Source of the DNA: Streptomyces sp. Je 1-369
GTDB lineage: Bacteria; Actinomycetota; Actinomycetes; Streptomycetales; Streptomycetaceae
Assembly (NCBI RefSeq): GCF_026810505.1
Contig: NZ_CP101750.1
Location: 773,448 to 837,447 of the forward strand
Direction of reading: 5' to 3'
Length of the DNA stretch: 64,000 bases
Below, piece after piece: positions 55,741-63,696 of this stretch (positions within the stretch are counted from its first letter, which is position 1; each line of letters opens with the position of its first letter). Both the position numbers and the translations under genes were made by a program. Under the pieces are notes generated by a model, which was given only the letters and a program-made list of their open reading frames with translations, was not told the DNA's origin and searched no databases.

Positions 55741-56343
55741 CTATGCGCGGCGCCAATTGAGCAGCAGGACGTCGACCGCCGCGTGCAGGGTCGCTGCGGC
55801 CACCCCGTCGCGCAGCTGCGTGGAGAGGCCGAGGAGAAAGCTGTGGATCATGGCGGTCACCCCGGCGACGTCGGCATCGGCATCGAGTTCGCCCGCGGCC
55901 ACGCCTCGCTCCACGCAGGCTCCGATGCGCTCCCGGTCGGCCGCACGCCGTGCCGCGACGGTCGCGCGCACTGCGGCGTGATCCTCCCCCGGCGCCCGCA
56001 TCGTGCCGGACAGGGCGATGAGACAGCCGGTGGGATGGGACGAGTCGGCCTGCATGTCGATCGAACGGTGCAGCAGGCCGGCCACGGCCTCTCGCGGGCT
56101 GACCGTCTCGTCCTCGATGCCGTCGACAGCGCCGCCCGGCCCGTCCATGTAGTGCTCGACGACCTGCTTGAACAGCCCTTCTTTCGAGCCGAAGGCGCCG
56201 TACAGGCTCGCAGAGGACAGCTCGGTGGCGGCTCTCAGCTGTGCGAGCGAGGTCGCTTCGTAGCCCTGCTCCCAGAACAGCAGCATCGCGGCCTCTAGTA
56301 CGGCCTCCATGTCGAAAGCGCGGGGACGGCCGACTGGCGGCAT
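55741..56343 (-). CDS. TetR-family transcriptional regulator
   Basis: 200 residues from the ATG at 56343, behind AGGAGG. The N-terminal helix-turn-helix is visible: GRPRAFDMEAVLEAAMLLFW, EQGYEATSLAQLRAATELSS, ASLYGAFGSKEGLFKQVVEH. The ligand-binding domain follows, with a GCLIALSGT segment characteristic of the AcrR/YcdC-like group. It is divergent from the MFS gene across 192 bases, so it most likely represses that transporter and itself, releasing on binding a substrate or a related signal. It is intact. Confidence 0.9.
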   Translation of the reverse strand: MPPVGRPRAFDMEAVLEAAMLLFWEQGYEATSLAQLRAATELSSASLYGAFGSKEGLFKQVVEHYMDGPGGAVDGIEDETVSPREAVAGLLHRSIDMQADSSHPTGCLIALSGTMRAPGEDHAAVRATVAARRAADRERIGACVERGVAAGELDADADVAGVTAMIHSFLLGLSTQLRDGVAAATLHAAVDVLLLNWRRA

Positions 56344-56478
56344 ATGGACCTCCTGCGTCACAAGACGAGCGCTCCGGCACGGGGAGCGCTCCTCCCATAT
56401 TGGACCAACTGCTCTACAAAGCGCCAAGCGTCGGAGAGCCCGGACGCCGACGACCCGCAGTGACCCTGATCACTTACG

Positions 56479-56490
56479 GATCGATCGATC
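56479..56490. promoter_or_regulatory. Palindrome in the TetR/MFS divergent promoter
   Basis: GATCGATCGATC is a perfect 12-base palindrome located 46 bases upstream of the MFS start and 136 from the TetR start. It is the only clear dyad in the shared intergenic region and the most likely TetR operator. The assignment is inferred from position. Confidence 0.4.
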
Positions 56491-56535
56491 TAAAACTGCT
56501 TGACCAGCACGTCGCACCAGGACGACCATTCCGGC

Positions 56536-57879
56536 ATGAACGATCCAGAATTCAGAAAGGGCGGCACTGCCGTCCGCTCCCCGCTGAGCCGCGCGATGGT
56601 GCTGCTGCTGGCGATGACGTGCGGCGCGGCGGTCGCGAACATCTACTACGCGCAGCCGTTGCTGCCCGTCGTCTCCAAGGCTCTGGGTGTCTCCGAGGGG
56701 GCCGGAGGTCTGATCATCACCTCCTCGCAGATCGGCTACGCGCTCTCGCTGGCACTGCTGGTGCCCCTGGGTGACGTACTGGAGCGGCGCCGTCTTGTGA
56801 GCGGGCTGCTCGCCCTGAGCACTGTCGCTCTCATCGGTGCGGCGGCCTCCCCCTCGCTGGGTGCGCTGTACGCCTCGGTCGCGCTGGTCGGGGTGGCCTC
56901 CGCCGTGGCGCAGATCGTGGTGCCGATGGCCGCCACTCTGGCCGCCGACCATGAACGCGGCGCGGTGGTCGGGACGGTCATGAGCGGCCTGCTGGTCGGC
57001 ATCATGCTCGCGCGAACGGTCTCCGGGGTACTGGCCGAATTCGGGGACTGGCGGCTGGTGTTCGTCTTCGCGGCGGGCGTCATGGCGGTTCTTGCGATCA
57101 CCCTGCGCCTGGTTCTGCCTCTCGTCCCGCCGACCACGAAGACGCCCTACCCCCAACTGCTGCAATCGGTGGTGACGCTGGTGCGCACCGAGTCGCTGCT
57201 GCGCCGTCGGATGGCTCTGGCCGCGGTCGGCATGGGCGGCTTCACAGTCCTGTGGACCGCCTCGTCGTTCCTGCTGGCCGGCCCCGCCTACGGGTACGGT
57301 CCGGCGGTCATCGGCCTGTTCGGTCTGGTCGGGGTCGTGGGGGCAGCCGCCGCGTCGGCGGCCGGACGGCTGGCGGACCGCGGTAGCGCCCGCAAGGTGA
57401 CCACCGGCGGGCTGATCGTACTGACCGGCAGCTGGGGCGTGCTCGTCTTCGCCGGCCGAGGAGGCCCGCTCGGTCTGAGCGCGCTGATGGTCGGCATCGT
57501 GGCGCTCAACCTCGCCCAGCAGGCACTACTGATCAGCCACCAGAGCGTCCTGTACCGCCGAATCCCGCACGCACGCAGCCGGGTGACCACAGCGCTCATG
57601 GTCTCCGCCTTCGCCGGCAGCACTGTCACGTCCGCACTGACGGCCGCGCTGTATCCGCTTGTGGGCTGGGCAGGGGTCTCCGCGCTCGGAGCGGTGATCG
57701 CGCTGATCGGCCTCGCGATCTGGTCCCTGGAACTGCTCCGTCCGAGCCCCGCGGAACCGCTCGCCGACCCGTCGGCGGACGAAAGTGTGAACGCGGCCCG
57801 TACACCTGGCGCGGACCGCGCCCGCGCCCGCGTCCACGCCCACGCCCACGCCCACGGCGAGGAGACCGCTCATGCCTGA
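56536..57879 (+). CDS. MFS transporter, DHA1-like, 12 TM
   Basis: 447 residues from the ATG at 56536 (MNDPEFRKGG). Twelve hydrophobic segments are readable. TM1 (AANIYYAQPLLPVVS-like) and the loop motif PLGDVLERRRLVSGLL are typical of the YgaY/Bcr-like branch of drug-efflux MFS proteins. The C-terminus is a charged tail with alternating Arg-Ala and His-Ala (RARARVHAHAHAHG), which may bind metal or be disordered. It is divergent from TetR and overlaps the dehydrogenase start by eight bases. Its substrate is unknown; the downstream metabolic genes suggest export of, or resistance to, a small carbonyl or lactone compound. Confidence 0.88.
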   Translation: MNDPEFRKGGTAVRSPLSRAMVLLLAMTCGAAVANIYYAQPLLPVVSKALGVSEGAGGLIITSSQIGYALSLALLVPLGDVLERRRLVSGLLALSTVALIGAAASPSLGALYASVALVGVASAVAQIVVPMAATLAADHERGAVVGTVMSGLLVGIMLARTVSGVLAEFGDWRLVFVFAAGVMAVLAITLRLVLPLVPPTTKTPYPQLLQSVVTLVRTESLLRRRMALAAVGMGGFTVLWTASSFLLAGPAYGYGPAVIGLFGLVGVVGAAAASAAGRLADRGSARKVTTGGLIVLTGSWGVLVFAGRGGPLGLSALMVGIVALNLAQQALLISHQSVLYRRIPHARSRVTTALMVSAFAGSTVTSALTAALYPLVGWAGVSALGAVIALIGLAIWSLELLRPSPAEPLADPSADESVNAARTPGADRARARVHAHAHAHGEETAHA

Positions 57880-58643
57880 TATCCGCCGAGTGGCGATCCT
57901 GGACGACTACCAGCACACAGCACACCGGTACGCCGCCTGGGATTCCCTGCCCGAAGGCGCCCACCTGACCTACTTCTTCGAGCACTTGGGCAGTACCGGG
58001 GAGGTGATCACCACGCTGGAGCCGTTCGATGTGGTCGTAGCCATCTGCCGAACCTGCGCCTGCTGGTGACCACGGGCCCGGCCAACGCTGCCATCGACAC
58101 GGAGGCGGCCGCGCGGCGCGGACCCGCCTGGGCGTTGTCGGCCTCGGCGGCGTGGGCAGTCGCGTGGCCCAGGTCGGGGTCGCCTTCGGTATGGACGTCG
58201 TCGCCCGGAGCGCCCACCTCGATCCCGGGCACGCGAAATCACTGGGCGTCACACCCGTCAGCAAACGGATCCTGCTGGCCACCTCGGACGTGGTGACGCT
58301 TCACATCCGGCTCTCCCCACGCACCGTCGGCCTCATCGGTACCGACGAACTCGCCCTCATGCGGCCGGACACACTACTGATCAACACCTCCCGGGCACCC
58401 GTCGTCGACGAGAAGGCACTGCTGGCCGCACTGCACGCCGGGACGGTGGGCGACGCCGCCCTGGACGTCCACTCCACCGAGCCGCTGCCCACCGATTCGC
58501 CATGGCGCAGCGCTCCGCGAACCGTCCTCACCCCACACCTGGGCTACGTCACCGCCGACGCATACGAGATCTTCTACCGCGACCCACTAGCCGACATCCT
58601 CGCCTGCTCAGCAGGCGAACCGGTCCGCCTGCTCACGCCCTGA
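57872..58643 (+). pseudogene. D-isomer 2-hydroxyacid dehydrogenase with two internal deletions
   Basis: The start (ATG 57872, VAILDDYQHTAHRYAAW) and end (DVVTLHIRLSPRTVGLIGTD, INTSRAPVVDEKALLAAL, TPHLGYVTADAYE) are those of phosphoglycerate-dehydrogenase-like enzymes. Between them sits a middle scrap (PNLRLLVTTGPANAAID), out of frame at both joins near 58040 and 58120. About 90-100 residues are missing, including the first half of the NAD-binding domain; the glycine motif GLGGVGSRVA remains in a third frame. The catalytic Arg and His regions are partly kept, but no full product is possible. It formerly followed the MFS gene in one operon. Confidence 0.8.
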
Positions 58644-58687
58644 GCGGACCACTCCCCCGCACACACGAACAAGGAAAGGGACCCACC

Positions 58688-59599
58688 ATGACCACCAGCG
58701 AGCAGTCCACCACCGCCCATCCGCAGCACGGCACCACCGACGATTCCGGGGGCCGCCTGCCCGGTCTGTGGACGCGAACCCTGGGCGACCTCAGCCTCAC
58801 CTACGTCCCCGACGCCGGCGTCCACATGATCCCCACCCGGGTCTACCCCGCCTCCGCCGACGAGAACTGGACGGCCCACGGTGCCCACATGACGGACGCG
58901 GGCCACCTGGCCATGGGGTGCGGCGCACTGCTCGTCGAACGTCGCGGGAAGCGCCTGCTCCTGGACGCCGGCCACGGTCGCATCTCGGGCGAGGACCCCG
59001 AACATTTCCAGCATGACTTCGACCACGTGCAGAGCCTCCCCGGTCACCTGGAACGCCTGGGCGTCGACCCGGCCACGCTGGAAACGGTCGCCTTCAGTCA
59101 CCTGCACGACGACCACACGGGATGGGCCCGGCCGGACGCCGTCGACGACCCGCGCAGCCTGTTCCCCAACGCGCGCTGGGTCGTAGGGGAGGGAGAACTG
59201 CAAGGACTCAACCCCGCTTCCGGCCCACGGCTCGCCGGACAGAGCGAACGGACCACAGCTGTCGCCGACGGAACGGAGATCGCCGAGGGAGTACGCGCCT
59301 GGGCGCTGCCCGGACACACCACGGGGCACACGGCCTACATCCTCGACACCGCTGACGGCCGCCGGATCGTTGCCTTCGGCGACGCCATGCACTCACCCGT
59401 CCAGATCCAGCATCCCGACTGGGAAGTCGTCCTCGACCACGACAGCGCCCAGGCCGAGCACTCACGTCGCCGACTCGTTGAATTCCTGGCCCAGAGCGAC
59501 GTCTTCGGCTTCGGCGTGCACTTCGCCGACCAGCAACTCGGCACCGTCGACAACACCGGCCGCTGGCGCCCTTGGGAGGACGAGACAGACAACCGGTAA
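58688..59599 (+). CDS. Metallo-beta-lactamase-fold hydrolase
   Basis: 303 residues from the ATG at 58688, behind AGGAAAGGG. The zinc-binding motif HxHxDH is complete (SHLHDDHTGW, His138, His140, Asp142, His143). It is followed by PGHTTGHT (third histidine) and FGDAMHSPVQ (bridging Asp). The GLWTRTLGDLSLTYVPDAGV N-terminus and overall length resemble lactonase or AHL-hydrolase-like members more than glyoxalase II. It has no signal peptide and is cytoplasmic. It lies 45 bases after the dehydrogenase pseudogene, in an operon once comprising MFS, dehydrogenase and hydrolase. Substrate unknown. Confidence 0.88.
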   Translation: MTTSEQSTTAHPQHGTTDDSGGRLPGLWTRTLGDLSLTYVPDAGVHMIPTRVYPASADENWTAHGAHMTDAGHLAMGCGALLVERRGKRLLLDAGHGRISGEDPEHFQHDFDHVQSLPGHLERLGVDPATLETVAFSHLHDDHTGWARPDAVDDPRSLFPNARWVVGEGELQGLNPASGPRLAGQSERTTAVADGTEIAEGVRAWALPGHTTGHTAYILDTADGRRIVAFGDAMHSPVQIQHPDWEVVLDHDSAQAEHSRRRLVEFLAQSDVFGFGVHFADQQLGTVDNTGRWRPWEDETDNR

Positions 59600-59800
59600 G
59601 CACCCACAGTGTCCTCGACATGAAGCGCGAACCGAGGGCCGCTGGCTTCACTGGTGAGAGCCGCCCCCCTTGCGCAGGAGTTCCGGCCTCCCCCTACAGC
59701 GCCGCCGGAGCGATCGGAAACGAGCTGGTCCCGCCCCGGAGAGTGCTGGCCGGAGTTCGAGGTGCCGACAGGACGCGGAGCCGCTGAACGGCAGTTCACC

Positions 59801-60038
59801 ACATTCGGCAGGGTCCACACCGGAGTACAGCCAGAACGAGATCCCGGCGTGCCGGAGATGGTAGGGGCGGCTCTGCGCGAGCAGCTCGGCCCCCTGTGGG
59901 TGCCCTCCCCTTCGAGCCGCCACCCTCGGCACGTACAGGCACGTGCCGTCGCCCGCGCCGAGCACCAGGTCCATTGTCCTGGGAGATCGCGAGCCGCTTG
60001 GCCAGCCCGGAGGCGAGTTCCGCGCGCATCAGAAGGAG
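59801..60038 (-). pseudogene. Tyrosine-recombinase fragment split by a 127-base insertion
   Basis: Minus-strand LLMRAELASGLAKR (60038-59994) and PYHLRHAGISFWLYSGVDPAEC-type sequence (59866-59801) are adjacent in the 15.4 kb recombinase but here are separated by 127 bases. The insert includes the small hairpin CGGCACGT/ACGTGCCG (59927-59948). The remainder of the gene is absent. It is a relic of the same integrase family as at 15.4 and 40.5 kb. Confidence 0.65.
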
Positions 60039-60089
60039 CCGGGCGACCCGGGCCGGATTGGGGACGGCAGCCGGGTCCACCTCCTCGTT

Positions 60090-60245
60090 GACGGCCGGTA
60101 CGCGCAGGGCGGCGGGCTGACCGCGGAGCGACAGCAGTTCAGGGAACGGATCCGGTTCGAGGCCGGCGAGCGGTTCGCGCGCGCCGAGAGGAACACGGCG
60201 ATCGCCAGGGACTCGCGGGTGAGCGAGCGGTCGGTGGAGGAGCTC
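60090..60245 (+). pseudogene. IS630-type transposase N-terminal fragment
   Basis: The frame reads GRYAQGGGLTAERQQFRERI, RFEAGERFARAERNTAIARD, SRVSERSVEE. This is the helix-turn-helix start of Streptomyces IS630-family transposases (MRYxxGGGLTAERRxFRExVR ... IAKDLRVSERSVERW). It stops at about 60245. The matching C-terminal half type occurs at 53.9 kb on the other strand, but the two need not be from one copy. Confidence 0.6.
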
Positions 60246-60449
60246 CACGCTCCACTCCTCCAGCGCGTCCGCTGGGGGTGTCACTCAACGTGTCGGCGTA
60301 TACGAGACGCAGGGGCAGCTCGGAGGGGTCGCCGGGGAGCGATAAGGACTCGATCACCGCGGCGGCCCAGCCACTGTGCCTGAGCACGCTGTCTGGCACC
60401 AGTTGCCGTGCAGTGCGCAGCCGCAACCGGGCCCGCGCGGCCGGAGTCC

Positions 60450-62150
60450 TCAGGTGATCCCCTGTTGTTCGGCTTCGGCGAGGATGGTGTCGCGTTCCCT
60501 CCATTTCGCCCAGAACGCGCCGCGGTACCCCAGGGCGGTGAGGGCGGTGAGGAAGGGGTTGTCGGCGTAGTTGTTGTCGTCCTTGGAGCTGCCGGGAGCG
60601 GTCGGCAGCATGACGCGCGGATAGTCGGCGGGGGCGATGTGCTCCCACATCAGGTCGACGGTGTGCAGCCAGCGGCCGGCCGGGTCGGCCATGGTGGCGG
60701 GATCTTCGGGAAGGCCGGTGGAGAAGTAACACACCGGGCGTACGGTGCCGTCGGACTGGAACATGAACTGCCGCTCGTACTCCACGGGGGTGCGGCACTG
60801 GTCGGCGGTGCGCAGCACGATGGGTTCGGTGGCGCTGTCGGACTGCGTCCCGGGTACGTGCCGTACGCCTTCGCTCTGCTGGGCCAGCCACTGGCCCAGC
60901 GGTTGGTAGGGGAAGCAGCGCAGTCCCAGGCTGAACCCGGACACGGTCGCGTCCAGTGCCAGGGTGCGGTCGATGGCCTCGCGAAGGGTCGGCCAGGTCT
61001 CTCCCGGCATTCCCGCCAGGACCTCCACCATGCTGGCCATATCGTACTTGTTGCAGAGCTTCACCAGGCGTTCGGTGTCGGACCAGGTGTAGTAGCGGGT
61101 CCCCTTGCCGGTGACTTTCCAGCCGTCCAGCATGTCGTCGCGCACGTGGTCGGGTGCCACGTTCACCCCGGCACATCCGGCCGTTGCCAGCAGCTCGGCG
61201 AACTCGTCGTCGAAGGGTTTGGGCTGCGCGTAGATCCACAGGCGCAGTCGGTGCAGCGGGGAGTCGGGGGTGGTGTCCTTGCGGCGGCCGATCTCGCGCA
61301 GCACGGCCTTGGTGTTCGCGATGGCGAGGTTGAACTCGGAGTCGGCGGTGTGGACGTCGCACACTCCCTGATCCACCAGTTCGGTCAGTTCGTCGACCAC
61401 GGCGTGTACGGAGCGTTTCGCGAACGCCGTGCCCTTGGCGTCGGGTTCCACGCAGTGCGCGCACGCATAGGGGCAGCCACTCTTGGTGAGGATGTTTCCC
61501 AGCCCACCGCGTTCGTAGTAGCCGAGGTTGTCGACCTTCGACCGGTCGCCGGATCGCCGTGTGTAGGAGGAGTCGGTGTCGACCTGCCAGGCGCGCGACT
61601 GTCCGGCGCCGACTTCGCCCAGTCCTCCCAGGGCGGTGTCGGGATCGAGAGTGGGAACGCGGGTCACCAGACCGTCGCCCTGGTTGATGAGCAGGCCCGG
61701 AACCGAGGCCGGGTCGCCGCCGTGGGACAACCGGTCGGCGAGGTCCACCAGGATGCGTTCGCCCGGGCCCTTGACCCCGAAGTCCAGCCCGAAATAGTCC
61801 ATGCACGCGAACGGCATCGTGGAGAACCCCACCCCGCCGCCCACCATGGGTGCCGGAGTCAGTGAGCGGATCTTCCGCACGATCTGCCGGTGCTCGGGGA
61901 GGAAGACGCGCTGCTGCTGCGCGTAGAGGGTGTCGGTGTTGCGTACCGAGATTCCCACCAGCAGCGGCGGCGGGCGGGAGGTGAAGTACTCCTCGAGGAT
62001 CTGCGGCCAGGCGTCCCGTGCGAAGCACAGATCCACGACTTCCGCGGTATAGCCGTGCTGCTCCAGCTGTGTGGTAAGGACGTCCAGCGCATACGGGGTG
62101 ATCGGCGGGTGGACCTTGTTCGGGTTGACGAGTGTGATCAGGCTGTTCAC
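60450..62150 (-). CDS. B12-binding-type radical SAM enzyme
   Basis: 566 residues from the GTG at 62150, which overlaps the lyase stop in GTGA. The N-terminal 140 residues have the Rossmann-like layout of cobalamin-binding radical SAM proteins (PPLLVGISVRN; PMVGGGVGFS; DFGVKGPGERILVDLADRL) without a classical DxHxxG. The radical SAM cluster motif is CPYACAHC (Cys226, Cys230, Cys233). Later come PDHVRDDMLDGWKVTGKG and VEVLAGMPGETW (SAM-binding GGE-like region). Such enzymes methylate unreactive carbons or rearrange substrates. Coupling to a tryptophanase-like lyase suggests tryptophan, indole or tyrosine/phenol as substrate; that is inference. Confidence 0.85.
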   Translation of the reverse strand: MNSLITLVNPNKVHPPITPYALDVLTTQLEQHGYTAEVVDLCFARDAWPQILEEYFTSRPPPLLVGISVRNTDTLYAQQQRVFLPEHRQIVRKIRSLTPAPMVGGGVGFSTMPFACMDYFGLDFGVKGPGERILVDLADRLSHGGDPASVPGLLINQGDGLVTRVPTLDPDTALGGLGEVGAGQSRAWQVDTDSSYTRRSGDRSKVDNLGYYERGGLGNILTKSGCPYACAHCVEPDAKGTAFAKRSVHAVVDELTELVDQGVCDVHTADSEFNLAIANTKAVLREIGRRKDTTPDSPLHRLRLWIYAQPKPFDDEFAELLATAGCAGVNVAPDHVRDDMLDGWKVTGKGTRYYTWSDTERLVKLCNKYDMASMVEVLAGMPGETWPTLREAIDRTLALDATVSGFSLGLRCFPYQPLGQWLAQQSEGVRHVPGTQSDSATEPIVLRTADQCRTPVEYERQFMFQSDGTVRPVCYFSTGLPEDPATMADPAGRWLHTVDLMWEHIAPADYPRVMLPTAPGSSKDDNNYADNPFLTALTALGYRGAFWAKWRERDTILAEAEQQGIT

Positions 62151-63511
62151 GGAGGGCTCCTGTCTTCCTTCAGCGGGGTGAGCTTGACGGTGAAGTGCCG
62201 CATCGGCGGCTGCGGACCGGTGATGGTGAAGCCGGTCAGTTCCCCGGCCCGTCCGACGACGTCCTTCACCGCGTCCACCACGTACTCCAGGTGCGAGCGG
62301 GTGTAGACGCGGCGCGGCAGCGCCAGCCGCACCAGCTCGTTCGGGGCCTGCCCGCCGTCCTGGCCGAGCGTCAGCGTGCCGAACTCCACCGTGCGCACCC
62401 CGGCTTGGCGGTACAGCTCGCAGACCAGCGCCTGGCCGGGGAAGTTCTCGGGAGGGATGTGCGGCAGCAGCTGTCCTGCATCGGCGTAGACGGCATGGCA
62501 GCCGGCCGGACGCAGCGTGGGAAGGCCCGCCTCGGCCAGAGCGTCGGTGAACCACGCCGCGGTGTCGGCCCGGTGCGCCAGGTAGGCAGGGTCGGTGACC
62601 TCGTGCAACCCCTGGACCAGGATCTCCAGGTCTCGTCCCGCGAGTCCTCCGTAGGTCGGGAACCCTTCGGAGATGGTCAGCGACTCACGGCAGCGCGCCG
62701 CCGTCTCCGCGTCCCGCAGAGCGATGAGACCGCCGGTATTGGACATGCCGTCCTTCTTCAGCGAGGCCCAACAGCCGTCCGCGAGGTCGAACATGGCGCG
62801 GGCCACCTCACGCGGCGTGCGGTCCTGCTGGCCGGGTTCACGCGTGATGATCAGGTGAGCGTTCTCGGCGAACCTGGACGCGTCCAGCAGCAGGGGTACT
62901 TTGTGCTGCCGGCAGATCTCCCGCGCGGACCGCAGGTTCTCCAGAGACACGGGCTGGCCGCCACCGCCGTTGTTGGTCACCGTCAGGATCACGAGGGCGA
63001 CCTGCTCGTCGTCCGGTTCGTCCAGCAGCTCCCGTAGCCGGTCGAGGTCGATGTTTCCCTTGAAAGGTGCCTCGCTGACGATATCGGCGGCCTCGGGGCA
63101 CGGCAGGTCCACCGCGCGGCAGTCCAGCTGCTCGATGTTGGCGCGGGTGGAGTCGAAGTGGCCGTTGGCGACGGTGGTCTGTCCGGGGCGCAGCAGGATG
63201 GTGAAGAGCAGCTTCTCGGCCGCGCGTCCCTGGTGGACGGGAATGACCTCCGGGAATCCGGTCAGTTCCCGCACGGTCCGCTCGAACCGCTCGAAGGAGG
63301 AGGCCCATGCGTAGGACTCATCTCCCAGAAACAGGGCCGCCCATTGCTTGGACGACATCGCGGTCGTCCCCGAGTCGGTCAGCAGGTCGATGGTGACGTC
63401 GGTGGAATGCACGCGGAAAACGTTGTAGTCGGCCTCGGCCAGAATGTTCTGCCGCTCTTCCACGGTACGTAAAGGGATGGGCTCCACGGCTTTGATGCGA
63501 AACGGTTCCAT
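62147..63511 (-). CDS. Tryptophanase / tyrosine phenol-lyase family PLP enzyme
   Basis: 454 residues from the ATG at 63511, seven bases after GGAG (MEPFRIKAVEPIPLRTVEER). The enzyme family splits tryptophan or tyrosine into indole or phenol plus pyruvate and ammonia. Motifs seen are TDSGTTAMS, VHQGRAAEKLLF, TVTNNGGGGQPVSLENLRSA, the PLP Asp in LLLDASRFAEN (Asp210) and the Schiff-base lysine in WASLKKDGMSNTGG (probably Lys253). Full length and undamaged. I cannot decide between the two substrate specificities by eye. It is coupled to the radical SAM gene, and an apparent amino-acid permease gene precedes it by about 185 bases, giving an uptake-cleavage-modification order. Confidence 0.88.
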   Translation of the reverse strand: MEPFRIKAVEPIPLRTVEERQNILAEADYNVFRVHSTDVTIDLLTDSGTTAMSSKQWAALFLGDESYAWASSFERFERTVRELTGFPEVIPVHQGRAAEKLLFTILLRPGQTTVANGHFDSTRANIEQLDCRAVDLPCPEAADIVSEAPFKGNIDLDRLRELLDEPDDEQVALVILTVTNNGGGGQPVSLENLRSAREICRQHKVPLLLDASRFAENAHLIITREPGQQDRTPREVARAMFDLADGCWASLKKDGMSNTGGLIALRDAETAARCRESLTISEGFPTYGGLAGRDLEILVQGLHEVTDPAYLAHRADTAAWFTDALAEAGLPTLRPAGCHAVYADAGQLLPHIPPENFPGQALVCELYRQAGVRTVEFGTLTLGQDGGQAPNELVRLALPRRVYTRSHLEYVVDAVKDVVGRAGELTGFTITGPQPPMRHFTVKLTPLKEDRSPP

Positions 63512-63696
63512 CACCGCACTCCATTCCGCCGAAATCGGCTCTCCGGAAAAGAGGCCGGCCGGAATTAGCACTGCGTGGGCGGGTGGAAATCTTCCGTACG
63601 ACCGTACCGCTGTTCGGCGGATACCACCTGTCGAGAACGACGACGCCGGTGTAAGGAAGGCTGAGCCGGTCTCGGATACGAACAGCAGCCTTCGCG

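Larger units (their letters stand above)
59600..60449. other. Scar region with integrase and IS630 fragments
   Basis: No intact gene. It contains two integrase pieces (minus strand) and an IS630 N-terminal piece (plus strand), described separately. Minus-strand sequence near 60400-60270 (GWAAAVIESLSLPGDPSELP) looks coding but is unidentified. Confidence 0.5.

Noticed and set aside
60139..62028. 629-codon minus-strand frame overlapping the radical SAM gene
   Set aside because: Out of phase with the frame carrying CPYACAHC and the other conserved motifs; shadow.
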